The position numbers and the translations under genes are program-made. Of a stretch of DNA of 28,453 bases, positions 1-7,191 are shown in pieces (positions within the stretch are counted from its first letter, which is position 1; every line of letters begins with the position of its first letter). The notes under the pieces are model-generated. The model did no database searches. It saw nothing but the letters and a program-made list of their open reading frames with translations, and had not been told where the DNA came from. Source of the stretch: CAMLDH01 sp966250375 (GTDB lineage: Bacteria > Pseudomonadota > Gammaproteobacteria > Burkholderiales > Burkholderiaceae_D); assembly GCA_966250375.1 (NCBI GenBank), contig CBINHE010000054.1:1-28453 (forward strand), written 5' to 3'.

Positions 1-341
1 GCGCCCCGCGCACCGATACCGTCGCAAGAGCACCGGTGCGCGGGCGCACCCTACCTTACATCGGAGCGCAAACCGCTCTAATGACGTGACAAGCCCGGGT
101 TGACGTAACGCAGACCTTATCGTGGTTCTGTCTTTTGCACTGTTTTGCAGCATTGTTCCCAGTATCAAAAAACGGTAGTCTTGAGATCACTGATTACAAA
201 CCAGTTATCAGGCGCTACAGGTGCTTTTTACCCGACGATACGGAGGTTCGCATGACTGGCCGACGCCTCGAAGCGACGCGTGTAGCGAGCATGATCCAGG
301 CCTCGTATCGACGGGGCTGAACAAGCAAAAGGATTCGGGAA
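1..341. other. Intergenic region upstream of the sigma-54 activator
   Basis: I see no convincing gene here; the short open frames overlap one another and lack family features. A G+C-rich hairpin lies at 35-50 (GGTGCG / CGCACC, 4-nt loop) and could be the tail of a transcript entering from the left, but no T-run follows. Bases 3-27 (gccccgcgcaccgat...) recur with two mismatches at 1803-1827, directly after the activator gene. The region presumably holds the promoter for the gene at 342, but no clear -10/-35 pair stands out. Confidence 0.5.
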
Positions 342-1775
342 ATGCTAGAAGTCTCCAAATCTGCGCAGGAAAATCAGACCGTCCTTGTTTTGCGTCCATC
401 CAGTCGTGTCGAGCGCGTCTGTCCTTACGCCGATTCCCTGAAAGATTTCGGCATCGAATTGCTTGAGCGTCCCGCCCTTCAAACCGCGCATGATGCAATT
501 CATGCTGGCTGCCGGGTCGGCCTGTTGATTATCAAGCAGGAAGAAGATTTGCATAAGCTCGATGTGTATGAGCCGTTTTTGAACCTCCATAAAATCTCGT
601 GGGTCGGCTTGATTGCGCAGGATTTGATTGCGTTGCCGAAGGTGCGCGAACTTATCGCGGAGTATTTGTTTATTTTCATTACCACTCCGGCGCAAATCGA
701 GCATATTGTTTTGACGTTGCACCATGCGTGGGACATGGCATTCGTGCGCGATGTGCATAACCACGCCAATCCCGTGATATCGACCACGGCGATTGAGTCG
801 GCCATCATCGGCAGAAGCCCGGTGATGCAGCGACTGTCCGAACAGATCGCCAAAGTGGCGCGTACCGATGCATCGGTATTGATCACTGGAGCGTCCGGCA
901 CCGGTAAGGAACTCGTGGCGCGCTCTTTACACCGTCAATCGGCGCGGAAAGAGGCGCCGTTCAGTGCCGTCAATTGCGGTGCGATTGCGCCGCAATTATT
1001 TCAATCGGAATTATTCGGCTATGAAAAGGGTGCGTTCACCGGTGCCAGCCAGCGCAAGACAGGACGTATCGAAGCTGCGCAAGGCGGCACCTTGTTTCTC
1101 GATGAAATTGGCGACATGCCGTTTGACATGCAGGTTAATTTGCTGCGCTTCTTGCAGGAAAAAACCATCGAACGGGTCGGCGGAACCGAGACGCTGCCGA
1201 TCAATGTACGCGTCATCGCGGCGACCCATATCGACTTGGCCGACGCAGTCAAGCAAGGCCGGTTTCGAGAAGATCTCTACTACCGCATCAATGTCATTTG
1301 TGTCGAGACGCCCAATCTGGCAGAGCGCGGCGAAGATATCGAGGATATCGCGAAGTATTATTTTGCAAAATTCGCACTGCTGCACAACAAGCGCCTGCGC
1401 GGTTTTTCGAAAGCCGCGATCAATGCGCTGCTCAGCCACGACTGGCCTGGCAACGTGCGCGAATTGGTCAACCGGGTCCAGCGCGCGGTGGTGATGGCCG
1501 AAGGACGCTACATTCAGCCGGAAGACCTCAGCTTTAAACGCAATCCGCAACGCGAACATATGATGTCCCTGATAGATGCGCGTGCCAGCGCGGAAGGCGC
1601 AATGATTCGGCTCGCATTGTCGCAGTCGCGCAACCGGATTTCACAGGCGGCAAACCTGCTCGGCATCTCGCGTGTGACCTTGTACCGCTTGATCGAGAAA
1701 TACGATATCCGCATAAGTACCCTGCCGAACTCGCCTGCGCAGTATCCGGAGAGGAACAGTACAGAACTGTACTGA
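342..1775 (+). CDS. Sigma-54-dependent Fis-family activator, VpsR-like
   Basis: A 477-aa enhancer-binding protein that activates RNA polymerase containing sigma-54. Residues 1-140 form a receiver-like domain without an obvious phospho-acceptor acidic pocket, as in VpsR. The AAA+ domain (about 152-390) has Walker A GASGTGKE (183-190), the sigma-54 contact loop GAFTGA (230-235), Walker B GGTLFLDEIGD (248-258) and the R-F-R-E-D-L-Y-Y-R-I sensor/arginine-finger stretch. A Fis-type helix-turn-helix (about 436-460, SQAANLLGISRVTLYR) ends the protein. The start at 342 follows a GGATTCGGGA purine stretch. VpsR-family members are known to respond to cyclic di-GMP and control biofilm matrix genes; that this one does so is inference. 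The nearby -24/-12 promoter at 4226 makes the amyloid-like operon its probable target. Confidence 0.9.
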   Translation: MLEVSKSAQENQTVLVLRPSSRVERVCPYADSLKDFGIELLERPALQTAHDAIHAGCRVGLLIIKQEEDLHKLDVYEPFLNLHKISWVGLIAQDLIALPKVRELIAEYLFIFITTPAQIEHIVLTLHHAWDMAFVRDVHNHANPVISTTAIESAIIGRSPVMQRLSEQIAKVARTDASVLITGASGTGKELVARSLHRQSARKEAPFSAVNCGAIAPQLFQSELFGYEKGAFTGASQRKTGRIEAAQGGTLFLDEIGDMPFDMQVNLLRFLQEKTIERVGGTETLPINVRVIAATHIDLADAVKQGRFREDLYYRINVICVETPNLAERGEDIEDIAKYYFAKFALLHNKRLRGFSKAAINALLSHDWPGNVRELVNRVQRAVVMAEGRYIQPEDLSFKRNPQREHMMSLIDARASAEGAMIRLALSQSRNRISQAANLLGISRVTLYRLIEKYDIRISTLPNSPAQYPERNSTELY

Positions 1776-1837
1776 TGCCAATGGCGAATCAATGGTGGAT
1801 ATGCCCCGCGCACCGATGCCGCCGCAACGGTATGGTG

Positions 1838-1860
1838 GAGGACCGCATTCCTCGGTCCTC
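1838..1860. terminator. Hairpin downstream of the activator gene
   Basis: An 8-bp perfect stem (GAGGACCG / CGGTCCTC) with a 7-nt loop lies 60 bases after the activator stop codon. No run of T follows, so it is at best a weak or Rho-assisted terminator and may simply be part of the local repeat. It interrupts the second copy of the sequence found at 3-32. Confidence 0.3.
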
Positions 1861-1947
1861 GGCGGTTCGCGCCAAGAGCACTTAAATCATGGTTCGCAAC
1901 GCATTGCAGATCACAATCTCTTGCGCGGCGCAGATGGTTCTACCGTA

Positions 1948-2129
1948 TTACACAGAAGTCAGTAACTTAGGCGACGGAGAGCCTGCGTGTTCCCTCCCTT
2001 TCAAGGGGAGGGAATACGGCGGTTGGAACACGTTGGCAACTAATGTGCCGAACACTATTGAGCCTTCCCCTTGAAGGGGAAGGAGTGCGCATCACGCTAT
2101 CGTCGCCTTAATTTCTGACTTCTGTGTAA
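1948..2129. repeat. MITE-like element with terminal inverted repeats, copy 1
   Basis: A 182-bp element bounded by TTACACAGAAGTCAG at the left and its complement CTGACTTCTGTGTAA at the right. Subterminal parts (taacttaggcgacgga... and ...cgtcgccttaattt) differ, so the two ends can be told apart. The interior has CTCCCTTTCAAGGGGAGGG and CCTTCCCCTTGAAGGGGAAGG palindromes. A second, longer copy lies in opposite orientation at 10457-10782. No coding capacity is evident and I could not see a clear target-site duplication. Confidence 0.8.
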
Positions 2130-2275
2130 CTAAGTAGTCAGGCAAAAGAAACCGTGAATTTGTAGGAGCGGGCCTTGCCCGCGATAGCTTGCAAGCGCAA
2201 ATGCGCCCTGCAAGGGAGGCCCGCTCCTACAAAAAATACCGCATAGAAATCACCATTAATTTTGCTCGGTTACTT
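2130..2275. repeat. REP-like palindrome with conserved flanks, copy 1
   Basis: The core at 2161-2231 is an inverted repeat whose arms are TGTAGGAGCGGGCC and GGCCCGCTCCTACA, typical of bacterial REP sequences, with GCTTGCAAGC nested inside. The flanks (taagtagtcaggcaaaag on the left; accgcatagaaatcacc and ttaattttgctcggttactt on the right) recur in inverted orientation at 10361-10456. There it again adjoins the MITE-like element, so the two form one composite unit. The REP lies just downstream of the porin gene. Confidence 0.75.
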
Positions 2276-2294
2276 GCATCATTGTTGGCGGTTT

Positions 2295-3587
2295 TTAAAA
2301 TGACATCGGCAATTTGAAGGTAAGCGACACATCGGGCGTATCGCGGGTCAGACCGGCGCCGACCGACACGCTTAACGACGTCTTGTCCGTCACGCGATAA
2401 GAATAGCCGAGCAACAGGGTGGCGAGTTGCGTTCTGACCGAGCCCGGCACAATCTGATCGTTTTGCTTGGTCCGGCCGACCGAATTGTGGTCGTAGCCAA
2501 TGCTGAAAGAAGATTTTTCGTTCAGCGCCAGGCCCATGCCGAAGTTGAATCCGATCACATCACCGGGCTTGACCCTGCCGAGAAATTCCTCCTCGCCGTT
2601 GAGTACTCTACGGCTGACATTGTCGCGCTTGAAATTGTGCAGGTAACTGAAGCTGCCGAAAAACACAACCGGGTCGGATGGAAGCAACCAGGTCAAGCCG
2701 GGCTGCAACGAATGAAAGCCGGAACCGGTCGGCAATTGCAGGGGAAGGCCAGTGCCGGCGGTATTGCCGGTGCAGCGTTGATTGCAGTCTGTCACGACTT
2801 CGAACGGATCTCTCCCGGTGCGCGATTTGTAGCGCAGCGATGCAACGTAATACGGCTTTTCGACACCGCCATCGTTGAGCTGATAGCGTGCTGCCAATTC
2901 AACGTCGCCGATCGCCTTGCCGCTGGTGTCGAACACGTTTTCAACTGAAGCGCCGGTGAAGATCTCACGACTGACCGTCGAATCCGAGCGATAGACATAA
3001 GGCACCCTGGCTTCCAGTTCGAAACGATTGGTGATGCCATAACGTCCGGTGAGCGCCGCGGTGAAGGTGTTGCGTTTGATTTCGCGCACGTCGACCAGGC
3101 CAATCAACATCGCCGGGATGATGGTGTAGCCCACCAGCGCGACGCGATTGCTGGAGGAATAACCGAACTGCATGGATGGTTCCAGCACGTACGTGCCTCG
3201 GGGGGTAAGCACACCGGCTTGTTCGAAGATCGGGGCAACCTCGGGCGGACGCTTATTGCGTTCCGGCGCCGCACCGACCGGCGTCGGGGCCGCTGCCTCG
3301 GCTTGCGCGACAACGTCGGCGTTGTTGGCGCCTTTGCCGCGCTGTGTTGCCAACAGTTGCGTCGATAACGTGTGTCGCAGGCCTTTCAGAATGGTCTCTT
3401 GCTCGGCCACCGATCCCTTCAAGGCATTGAGACGCCGGGACTGCTCGGCCATTTGTTGCTCGAGTGTTCCCTTCCGTCCTGCGTTGCCGCCCTCCGTTGC
3501 AGCGGTTTGGGCTTGCGCCAGACAGCTGAATAAAACCAGAACGGAACCGAGTGCTCCATGGCAGCCGCGAAATTGTTGCTGCTTCAT
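2295..3587 (-). CDS. FapF-like outer-membrane porin/transporter
   Basis: A 430-aa exported protein with the layout of the Fap amyloid secretion pore FapF. A signal peptide (residues 1 to about 26, ending SCLAQA) comes first. A heptad-like coiled coil follows (about 41-78, LEQQMAEQSRRLNALKG and onward), then a Pro/Ala linker (about 95-120). From about 125 a beta-barrel begins with L-T-P-R-G-T-Y-V-L-E-P-S, has alternating amphipathic strands, and ends in a C-terminal Phe (LTFKLPMSF), the usual outer-membrane insertion signal. In Pseudomonas FapF is a trimeric channel gated by its N-terminal coiled coil that exports FapC/FapB. Here the gene is transcribed away from the operon with the candidate substrates, 730 bp apart, instead of closing it. 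An alternative is a generic MetA-pathway/phenol-degradation-type transporter, but the coiled coil and neighbours favour FapF. Confidence 0.75.
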   Translation of the reverse strand: MKQQQFRGCHGALGSVLVLFSCLAQAQTAATEGGNAGRKGTLEQQMAEQSRRLNALKGSVAEQETILKGLRHTLSTQLLATQRGKGANNADVVAQAEAAAPTPVGAAPERNKRPPEVAPIFEQAGVLTPRGTYVLEPSMQFGYSSSNRVALVGYTIIPAMLIGLVDVREIKRNTFTAALTGRYGITNRFELEARVPYVYRSDSTVSREIFTGASVENVFDTSGKAIGDVELAARYQLNDGGVEKPYYVASLRYKSRTGRDPFEVVTDCNQRCTGNTAGTGLPLQLPTGSGFHSLQPGLTWLLPSDPVVFFGSFSYLHNFKRDNVSRRVLNGEEEFLGRVKPGDVIGFNFGMGLALNEKSSFSIGYDHNSVGRTKQNDQIVPGSVRTQLATLLLGYSYRVTDKTSLSVSVGAGLTRDTPDVSLTFKLPMSF

Positions 3588-4225
3588 TAGGCTTGTTCTT
3601 TCATATGAGCAATGGCCAAAGACGCCTTTTCGTGGCGATGAAAAAGTTGGTGCATATTTGCTCCTTATGCATTGATTGCAAAGGCCAAATTTTGACTGCT
3701 TGCATGATTGCCTGTTTGATCATTCGCAACATTTTGGATCGTTGGTTTTTTTATTTTGCGCTGAATGTTGTGGCCGGCAGGCATGCTGAATCGCTTCTTT
3801 ACACTTTGCGGCGCAAGGGCTGCAGCGCCATGGCGCAACCGGAAAGTGTCACGACAAATCCTGATTCGACCGCCTCGGCGTGCGCATTCCCATTGCTCGA
3901 TCTCGCTTTGATTGTGCATTGGTACAGTTGCGCCCGACCGTGCGACAACACTGACATCCAGGCAGCAAAAGTAACAGAATCGATACACTTTTCATTCTTT
4001 TGAAAACACCTCAATAAAACCGCACAAGCCATTGAATTTAATAAAAAATTTCTCTTTCATATTGCGAACTGGAATGTTCGCCAAAGTCGGATGGCGCGAG
4101 ATTGTAAGGGGTTTGTTACGCCCACCATCGGCGATTCCCGCGGAAACATGGCCATGGTGTAATTTCGCCACTGAAATAGAAAAAATACCTATATTTTTCA
4201 ATCACTTATGTGATTTTTATTGGCG
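3588..4225. other. Divergent regulatory region between porin and amyloid-like operon
   Basis: About 640 bp without a convincing gene; the base composition turns markedly AT-rich from about 3970. Palindromes that could be protein-binding sites are TTGCGGCGCAA (3806-3816), GCGCCATGGCGC (3825-3836), CCATGGCCATGG-like sequence near 4147-4158, and AATCAC-TTAT-GTGATT (4200-4215), which abuts the sigma-54 promoter. GGCGCAA occurs at 3810-3816 and 3832-3838, 22 bp (about two helical turns) apart. These are candidate enhancer sites for the activator encoded at 342, but no match to a known operator was established. Confidence 0.4.
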
Positions 4226-4241
4226 TGGCATCCCTTTTGCT
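4226..4241 (+). promoter_or_regulatory. Sigma-54 (-24/-12) promoter
   Basis: TGGCATCCCTTTTGCT fits the sigma-54 consensus TGGCAY-R-N4-TTGCW with one deviation and has the required GG-N10-GC spacing. Transcription would begin about 12 bases after the GC, near 4252, giving a leader of about 65 nt to the ATG at 4318. The site sits inside the longest possible open frame that begins at 4210, which argues for the downstream ATG as the real start. Confidence 0.75.
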
Positions 4242-4317
4242 GAGATACGAATGGATTGGTGCTTTCCGCCAAGCCGTCGATGAACGTTCAACAACAAATT
4301 TTGTTATGGGAAAAATC

Positions 4318-5109
4318 ATGAAAAGAACACTATTGGCATCTACCATCGCGCTCGCTTTCGGCCTGACTGGTCAGGCTATGGCTAATCAGGAAGAAGACCA
4401 AGTAAGGGCCGCCCTCCAGGTAGACTCCACTGCTGTTGCCGCCGTAGATTCCGTTGCGAACAGCAAGTCCTTCAATACCAACACGGCAACTGCGGTCAGC
4501 ACTCTGACTGGCGTCGTTACCGGCAATACCGTCGGTGGTATTGGCAATTTTGTTACCAACGCGGGCAGTAGCAACGGTGGCGCCGGCGGCGTCGCCAACG
4601 GCATCGGTGGAACGGCCGCCGCTACCACTGGCCAGGCAAGCGGTGACGCCACGGCGACGAATGCCAGCGTTGGCGGAACTGCGGCCCCTGTCAATACAGC
4701 TGCCGGTGGCGTAGCGGCGAGTACCGGTGACCCAGAAGGCGGCGTCGGTGTAGCGGTAGCCGTATCGGGCGACGCAATTGCTCCCGCTGATGCCGACAAT
4801 GACAGCGAGGCTAATGCACTTACCGAGGCACACACCCATGCCGGTGATGCCCTCGGCAAGGCCACAGCGAAATCCGGTTCTAACAAGGCGAAGACGATTG
4901 CCTTGGCTGGCGATGGCATCGGCGTTGGCGGCAATGGTGGATCAGGCGGCTCCATCAAGCTCAATGGCGGCAGATTCGACATGTCCAACACCATGGTGGG
5001 TGTTGGGCGGTCTGCCGCCGGCATCCTGATGGCCAGCCAAAACTCTGGCGCGTCCTCGTTGGTGCAGCAAAGTGTCAACGTCCAATCCAACCTGTCACCC
5101 GGCCGGTAA
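4318..5109 (+). CDS. Secreted Gly/Ala/Ser/Thr-rich amyloid-like protein
   Basis: 263 aa from the ATG at 4318, chosen because a canonical signal peptide follows (MKRTLLASTIALAFGLTGQAMA, cleavage near residue 22), GGGAAAA precedes it, and a sigma-54 promoter lies upstream. The mature part is low in complexity. Residues 60-160 are rich in G, A, S, T, N and V, a charged patch follows at about 158-195, and GGNGGSGG lies near 204-211. The C-terminus has a hydrophobic/glutamine module, QNSGASSLVQQSVNVQ (241-256). There is no cysteine. Such composition and the QQSVNVQ ending suit a beta-rich extracellular fibre subunit, the place FapC/FapB hold in Pseudomonas. No double-glycine site like those of the downstream genes was found. 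It is probably the major exported subunit; that it forms amyloid is inference. Confidence 0.7.
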   Translation: MKRTLLASTIALAFGLTGQAMANQEEDQVRAALQVDSTAVAAVDSVANSKSFNTNTATAVSTLTGVVTGNTVGGIGNFVTNAGSSNGGAGGVANGIGGTAAATTGQASGDATATNASVGGTAAPVNTAAGGVAASTGDPEGGVGVAVAVSGDAIAPADADNDSEANALTEAHTHAGDALGKATAKSGSNKAKTIALAGDGIGVGGNGGSGGSIKLNGGRFDMSNTMVGVGRSAAGILMASQNSGASSLVQQSVNVQSNLSPGR

Positions 5110-5176
5110 GTCGAAAATAAGCCTCACGATTCGCTGCGGCGTGCAATTTGCCTGTAGCGTTTAGCGATGCATCACG

Positions 5177-5214
5177 GATCGCTGCCGTTGCTGCTATCGG
5201 CAATGGTAGCGATC
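5177..5214 (+). promoter_or_regulatory. Long intercistronic hairpin
   Basis: Bases 5177-5191 pair with 5200-5214 as a 15-bp RNA stem including two G-U pairs, closing an 8-nt loop. It lies in the 162-bp gap between the first and second genes of the operon. No T-run follows, so it is more likely an mRNA stabiliser or partial attenuator than a full terminator. It would let the first cistron be made in excess over the downstream ones. Confidence 0.5.
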
Positions 5215-5271
5215 GTTCTGGAGCGAATTACCACGAGCAGACCATCCAGAAGCAGATAAAGGAAATCGACC

Positions 5272-5661
5272 ATGCGACCAGTTAAGGATGCTGTCAAGAC
5301 GCTATTGGCGTTGATGACAATTTTGCCCGGCTTGGCGCTTGCGGAAAATGCAGTGCAAGCACAAGTTCCGACCGCTGCCACACCAATGCCAAAAGCCGCG
5401 AGCATCTCCACCAATGCACTCGGTACGGCAATTGATAGCAGCAAGCTCGATCAGTATCGGGGCGGCAGCGATATCGTCAACAACAATATGAACCTGAACG
5501 GCGCCGTCAACGACAACATTGCCGTCAACGTCGTTACCGGGGCCAATTCGATTGCCAATGGCGCATTCAGCAATGCCAGCGGCATTCCGACCGTGGTTCA
5601 GAACAGCGGAAGCAATGTAGTGATTCAGGCAGCGACCATCGTTAATGTGCAGTTTAAATAA
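5272..5661 (+). CDS. Small secreted Fap-like subunit with internal GG site
   Basis: 129 aa, preceded by a good ribosome site (AAGGAAATCGACC-ATG). The signal peptide is residues 1-24 (ending GLALA). A propeptide-like stretch follows, then SSKLDQYRGG with the paired glycines at 64-65. This matches the spacing of bacteriocin double-glycine leaders (Leu at -7, hydrophobic at -4, Gly-Gly at -2/-1, hydrophobic Ile at -12). After it comes an Asn/Val-rich beta-type chain ending QNSGSNVVIQAATIVNVQ (110-127), which resembles the ending of the upstream protein. The mature part has no cysteine. The next gene, a C39 peptidase, starts 3 bases after this stop. It is a probable minor subunit or nucleator cleaved by that peptidase; function is inferred from context. 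Confidence 0.7.
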   Translation: MRPVKDAVKTLLALMTILPGLALAENAVQAQVPTAATPMPKAASISTNALGTAIDSSKLDQYRGGSDIVNNNMNLNGAVNDNIAVNVVTGANSIANGAFSNASGIPTVVQNSGSNVVIQAATIVNVQFK

Positions 5662-5664
5662 ATC

Positions 5665-6348
5665 ATGAAAAAAATATTTCTGCCGGCTGTGACTTGCTTG
5701 CTGCTGGCAGGTAATGCACAAGCCGTAACGCTATCCCTCCCCGCCATCGGCGGCGGCGAATATTCGGTCCCTGTGACGAGCCTGAAAGAAGCGCGTTTCA
5801 AGGCCACCGTACATCAGCAATTTGATTTCAGTTGCGGTTCCGCGGCAGTAGCAACCTTGCTCACCTACCACTACGGTTATCCCATCAGCGAGCAGGAAGT
5901 GTTTGAAGCGATGTATGCGCGTGGCAACCGCGAAAAAATCCGGAAAGAAGGATTCTCTTTGCTGGACATCAAATTATTTCTCGCGGCATCCGGCTTTCAG
6001 GCGGACGGTTTCACGTTGCCGCTGGAAAAACTGGAAAGCGCTCGGCTGCCGGCAATCGTGCTGATCGCCGACCGGGGCTACTATCATTTCGTCGTCGTCA
6101 AAGGGATGCGCGATGGCCGAATTCTGCTCGGCGATCCGTCGGCAGGAACGCGGGCGATATCGCGCCAGACGTTCGAAAAGATATGGGTCAATCGTCTCTT
6201 GTTCGTTATTCACAATCAGCGGCAGCGTGCGAAATTCAACGATACGATCGATTGGCGCGCCGCACCGCGGAGTCCATTAAGTGCCGGCATCAATCGAGAC
6301 GCGTTGAGCAATGTGACCTTAATGAAATTCAGTCCAGGAGATTTTTAA
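5665..6348 (+). CDS. Periplasmic C39-family cysteine peptidase (FapD-like)
   Basis: 227 aa with a signal peptide (1-20, ending GNAQA) and a papain-like C39 domain (about 45-185). The catalytic residues are visible: the oxyanion Gln51 and Cys57 in HQQFDFSCGSAA, His141 in YYHFVVV, and Asp157 in LLGDPS. Unlike bacteriocin-exporter C39 domains it stands alone, without ABC transporter parts, and should work in the periplasm. It follows the previous gene with a 3-base gap and no good ribosome site, so translation is probably coupled. FapD of the Pseudomonas amyloid operon has the same family and placement. Likely substrates are the flanking proteins with L-D-x-x-R-G-G sites. About 40 residues beyond the catalytic domain have no assigned role. 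Confidence 0.85.
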   Translation: MKKIFLPAVTCLLLAGNAQAVTLSLPAIGGGEYSVPVTSLKEARFKATVHQQFDFSCGSAAVATLLTYHYGYPISEQEVFEAMYARGNREKIRKEGFSLLDIKLFLAASGFQADGFTLPLEKLESARLPAIVLIADRGYYHFVVVKGMRDGRILLGDPSAGTRAISRQTFEKIWVNRLLFVIHNQRQRAKFNDTIDWRAAPRSPLSAGINRDALSNVTLMKFSPGDF

Positions 6349-6354
6349 CTACCT

Positions 6355-7071
6355 ATGTCGACCACACCTACATCACTTAAAAAACGGACTTGCCTCTGCG
6401 CGCTGTTTGGCGCAGGTATGGCATGGTTGAGCGTCGGACAGGCCAGCGTGCCTCCTCGGACGCTCGTCGTCAATCCACCGAATATGCTGGACATGAGCGC
6501 ATCGGATTCATTGTCGGCATCGTCAATCCGGCTGCTCGCGCCATCAAGCGTACCGCCGCCTGCCGCAACACAATCGGACGCGACCGAAGCCGCAAAGGAC
6601 GGCAGCGATACAACAGCGATGCAAGAAAGTCGCACGCATCATCCGATTGACGATGATTGGCTGGCGGTCAACGAGGCCGACCTGGACAATATGCGCGGCG
6701 GCTTCGATACAGATGCCGGGCTCAAGGTTTCGGTCGGCATACAGCGTGCGGTGTATATCAATGGCAATCTGTCCACCACGAACGGTTTCAATATTGCCGA
6801 TGTCGGCAAGCTCACCAATGGACAAACCGGCCTGTCGAATACGACAGCCGGCACCATCAATCTGGTTCAAAACGGCCCGGGCAACACTTTCCAGCCGGGG
6901 CCGATGCCGCAAGTCACAACCGCCACCGTAATCCAGAATACTTTAAACAACCAGAACATCCAGAGCCTGACAATCATCAATGCAACGACAAACAGCTCGG
7001 GAATGTTCAAGGGCATCAATTTCCAATCGAGTTTGCAAGATGCGGTGCAAAATGCAGTGGGTAGCCGGTAA
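6355..7071 (+). CDS. Secreted Fap-like protein with long propeptide and GG site
   Basis: 238 aa. A basic N-terminus (LKKR) and hydrophobic stretch to about residue 30 (SVGQA) form a signal peptide. Residues 31-105 are a Ser/Pro/Ala/Asp-rich, poorly structured segment. EADLDNMRGG then ends with the glycine pair at 115-116, again with Leu -7, Met -4 and Val -12. The remainder is an Asn/Gln/Thr/Val-rich chain (VQNGPGNTF, VIQNTLNNQNIQ) typical of beta-stacked secreted proteins. The mature part has no cysteine. It begins 6 bases after the peptidase stop, with CCAGGAG somewhat far upstream as ribosome site. It occupies the FapE position and is probably a minor fibre component; it is not a recognised characterised family. 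Confidence 0.65.
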   Translation: MSTTPTSLKKRTCLCALFGAGMAWLSVGQASVPPRTLVVNPPNMLDMSASDSLSASSIRLLAPSSVPPPAATQSDATEAAKDGSDTTAMQESRTHHPIDDDWLAVNEADLDNMRGGFDTDAGLKVSVGIQRAVYINGNLSTTNGFNIADVGKLTNGQTGLSNTTAGTINLVQNGPGNTFQPGPMPQVTTATVIQNTLNNQNIQSLTIINATTNSSGMFKGINFQSSLQDAVQNAVGSR

Positions 7072-7161
7072 TCGCTCTTCGCATATGACGACATTGAAAA
7101 TGCCCGAGTAACCTCATTTGCGTTTTCTATGCAATGATGAGTGATTTGGCGCATCCAGGCA

Positions 7162-7186
7162 GGTGGTCAAAAATTTTTTGATCACC
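7162..7186. terminator. AT-centred palindrome after the operon
   Basis: GGTGGTCAAAAA and TTTTTTGATCACC are nearly perfect complements, with one G-U pair, centred 100 bases after the last operon gene. The T-run is in the stem rather than after it, so termination activity is uncertain. It could act in both directions. Confidence 0.35.
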
Positions 7187-7191
7187 AAAGG

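Noticed and set aside
3551..4003. A 150-codon plus-strand frame in the divergent region.
   Set aside because: It overlaps the pore gene start, has an atypical composition, and shows no recognisable motif.
4210..4317. N-terminal extension of the first amyloid-like gene to 4210.
   Set aside because: The extension contains the sigma-54 promoter and would bury a clear signal peptide 36 residues inside; ATG 4318 was chosen.
4386..5090. A 234-codon minus-strand frame rich in Pro, Ala and Leu.
   Set aside because: It is the antisense shadow of the Gly/Ala-rich secreted protein, with no signal, domain or ribosome site.
4318..7071. Curli (csg) system.
   Set aside because: There are no curlin S-x5-Q-x4-N-x5-Q repeat arrays, no CsgG lipoprotein and no CsgD; a C39 peptidase and FapF-like pore fit Fap instead.
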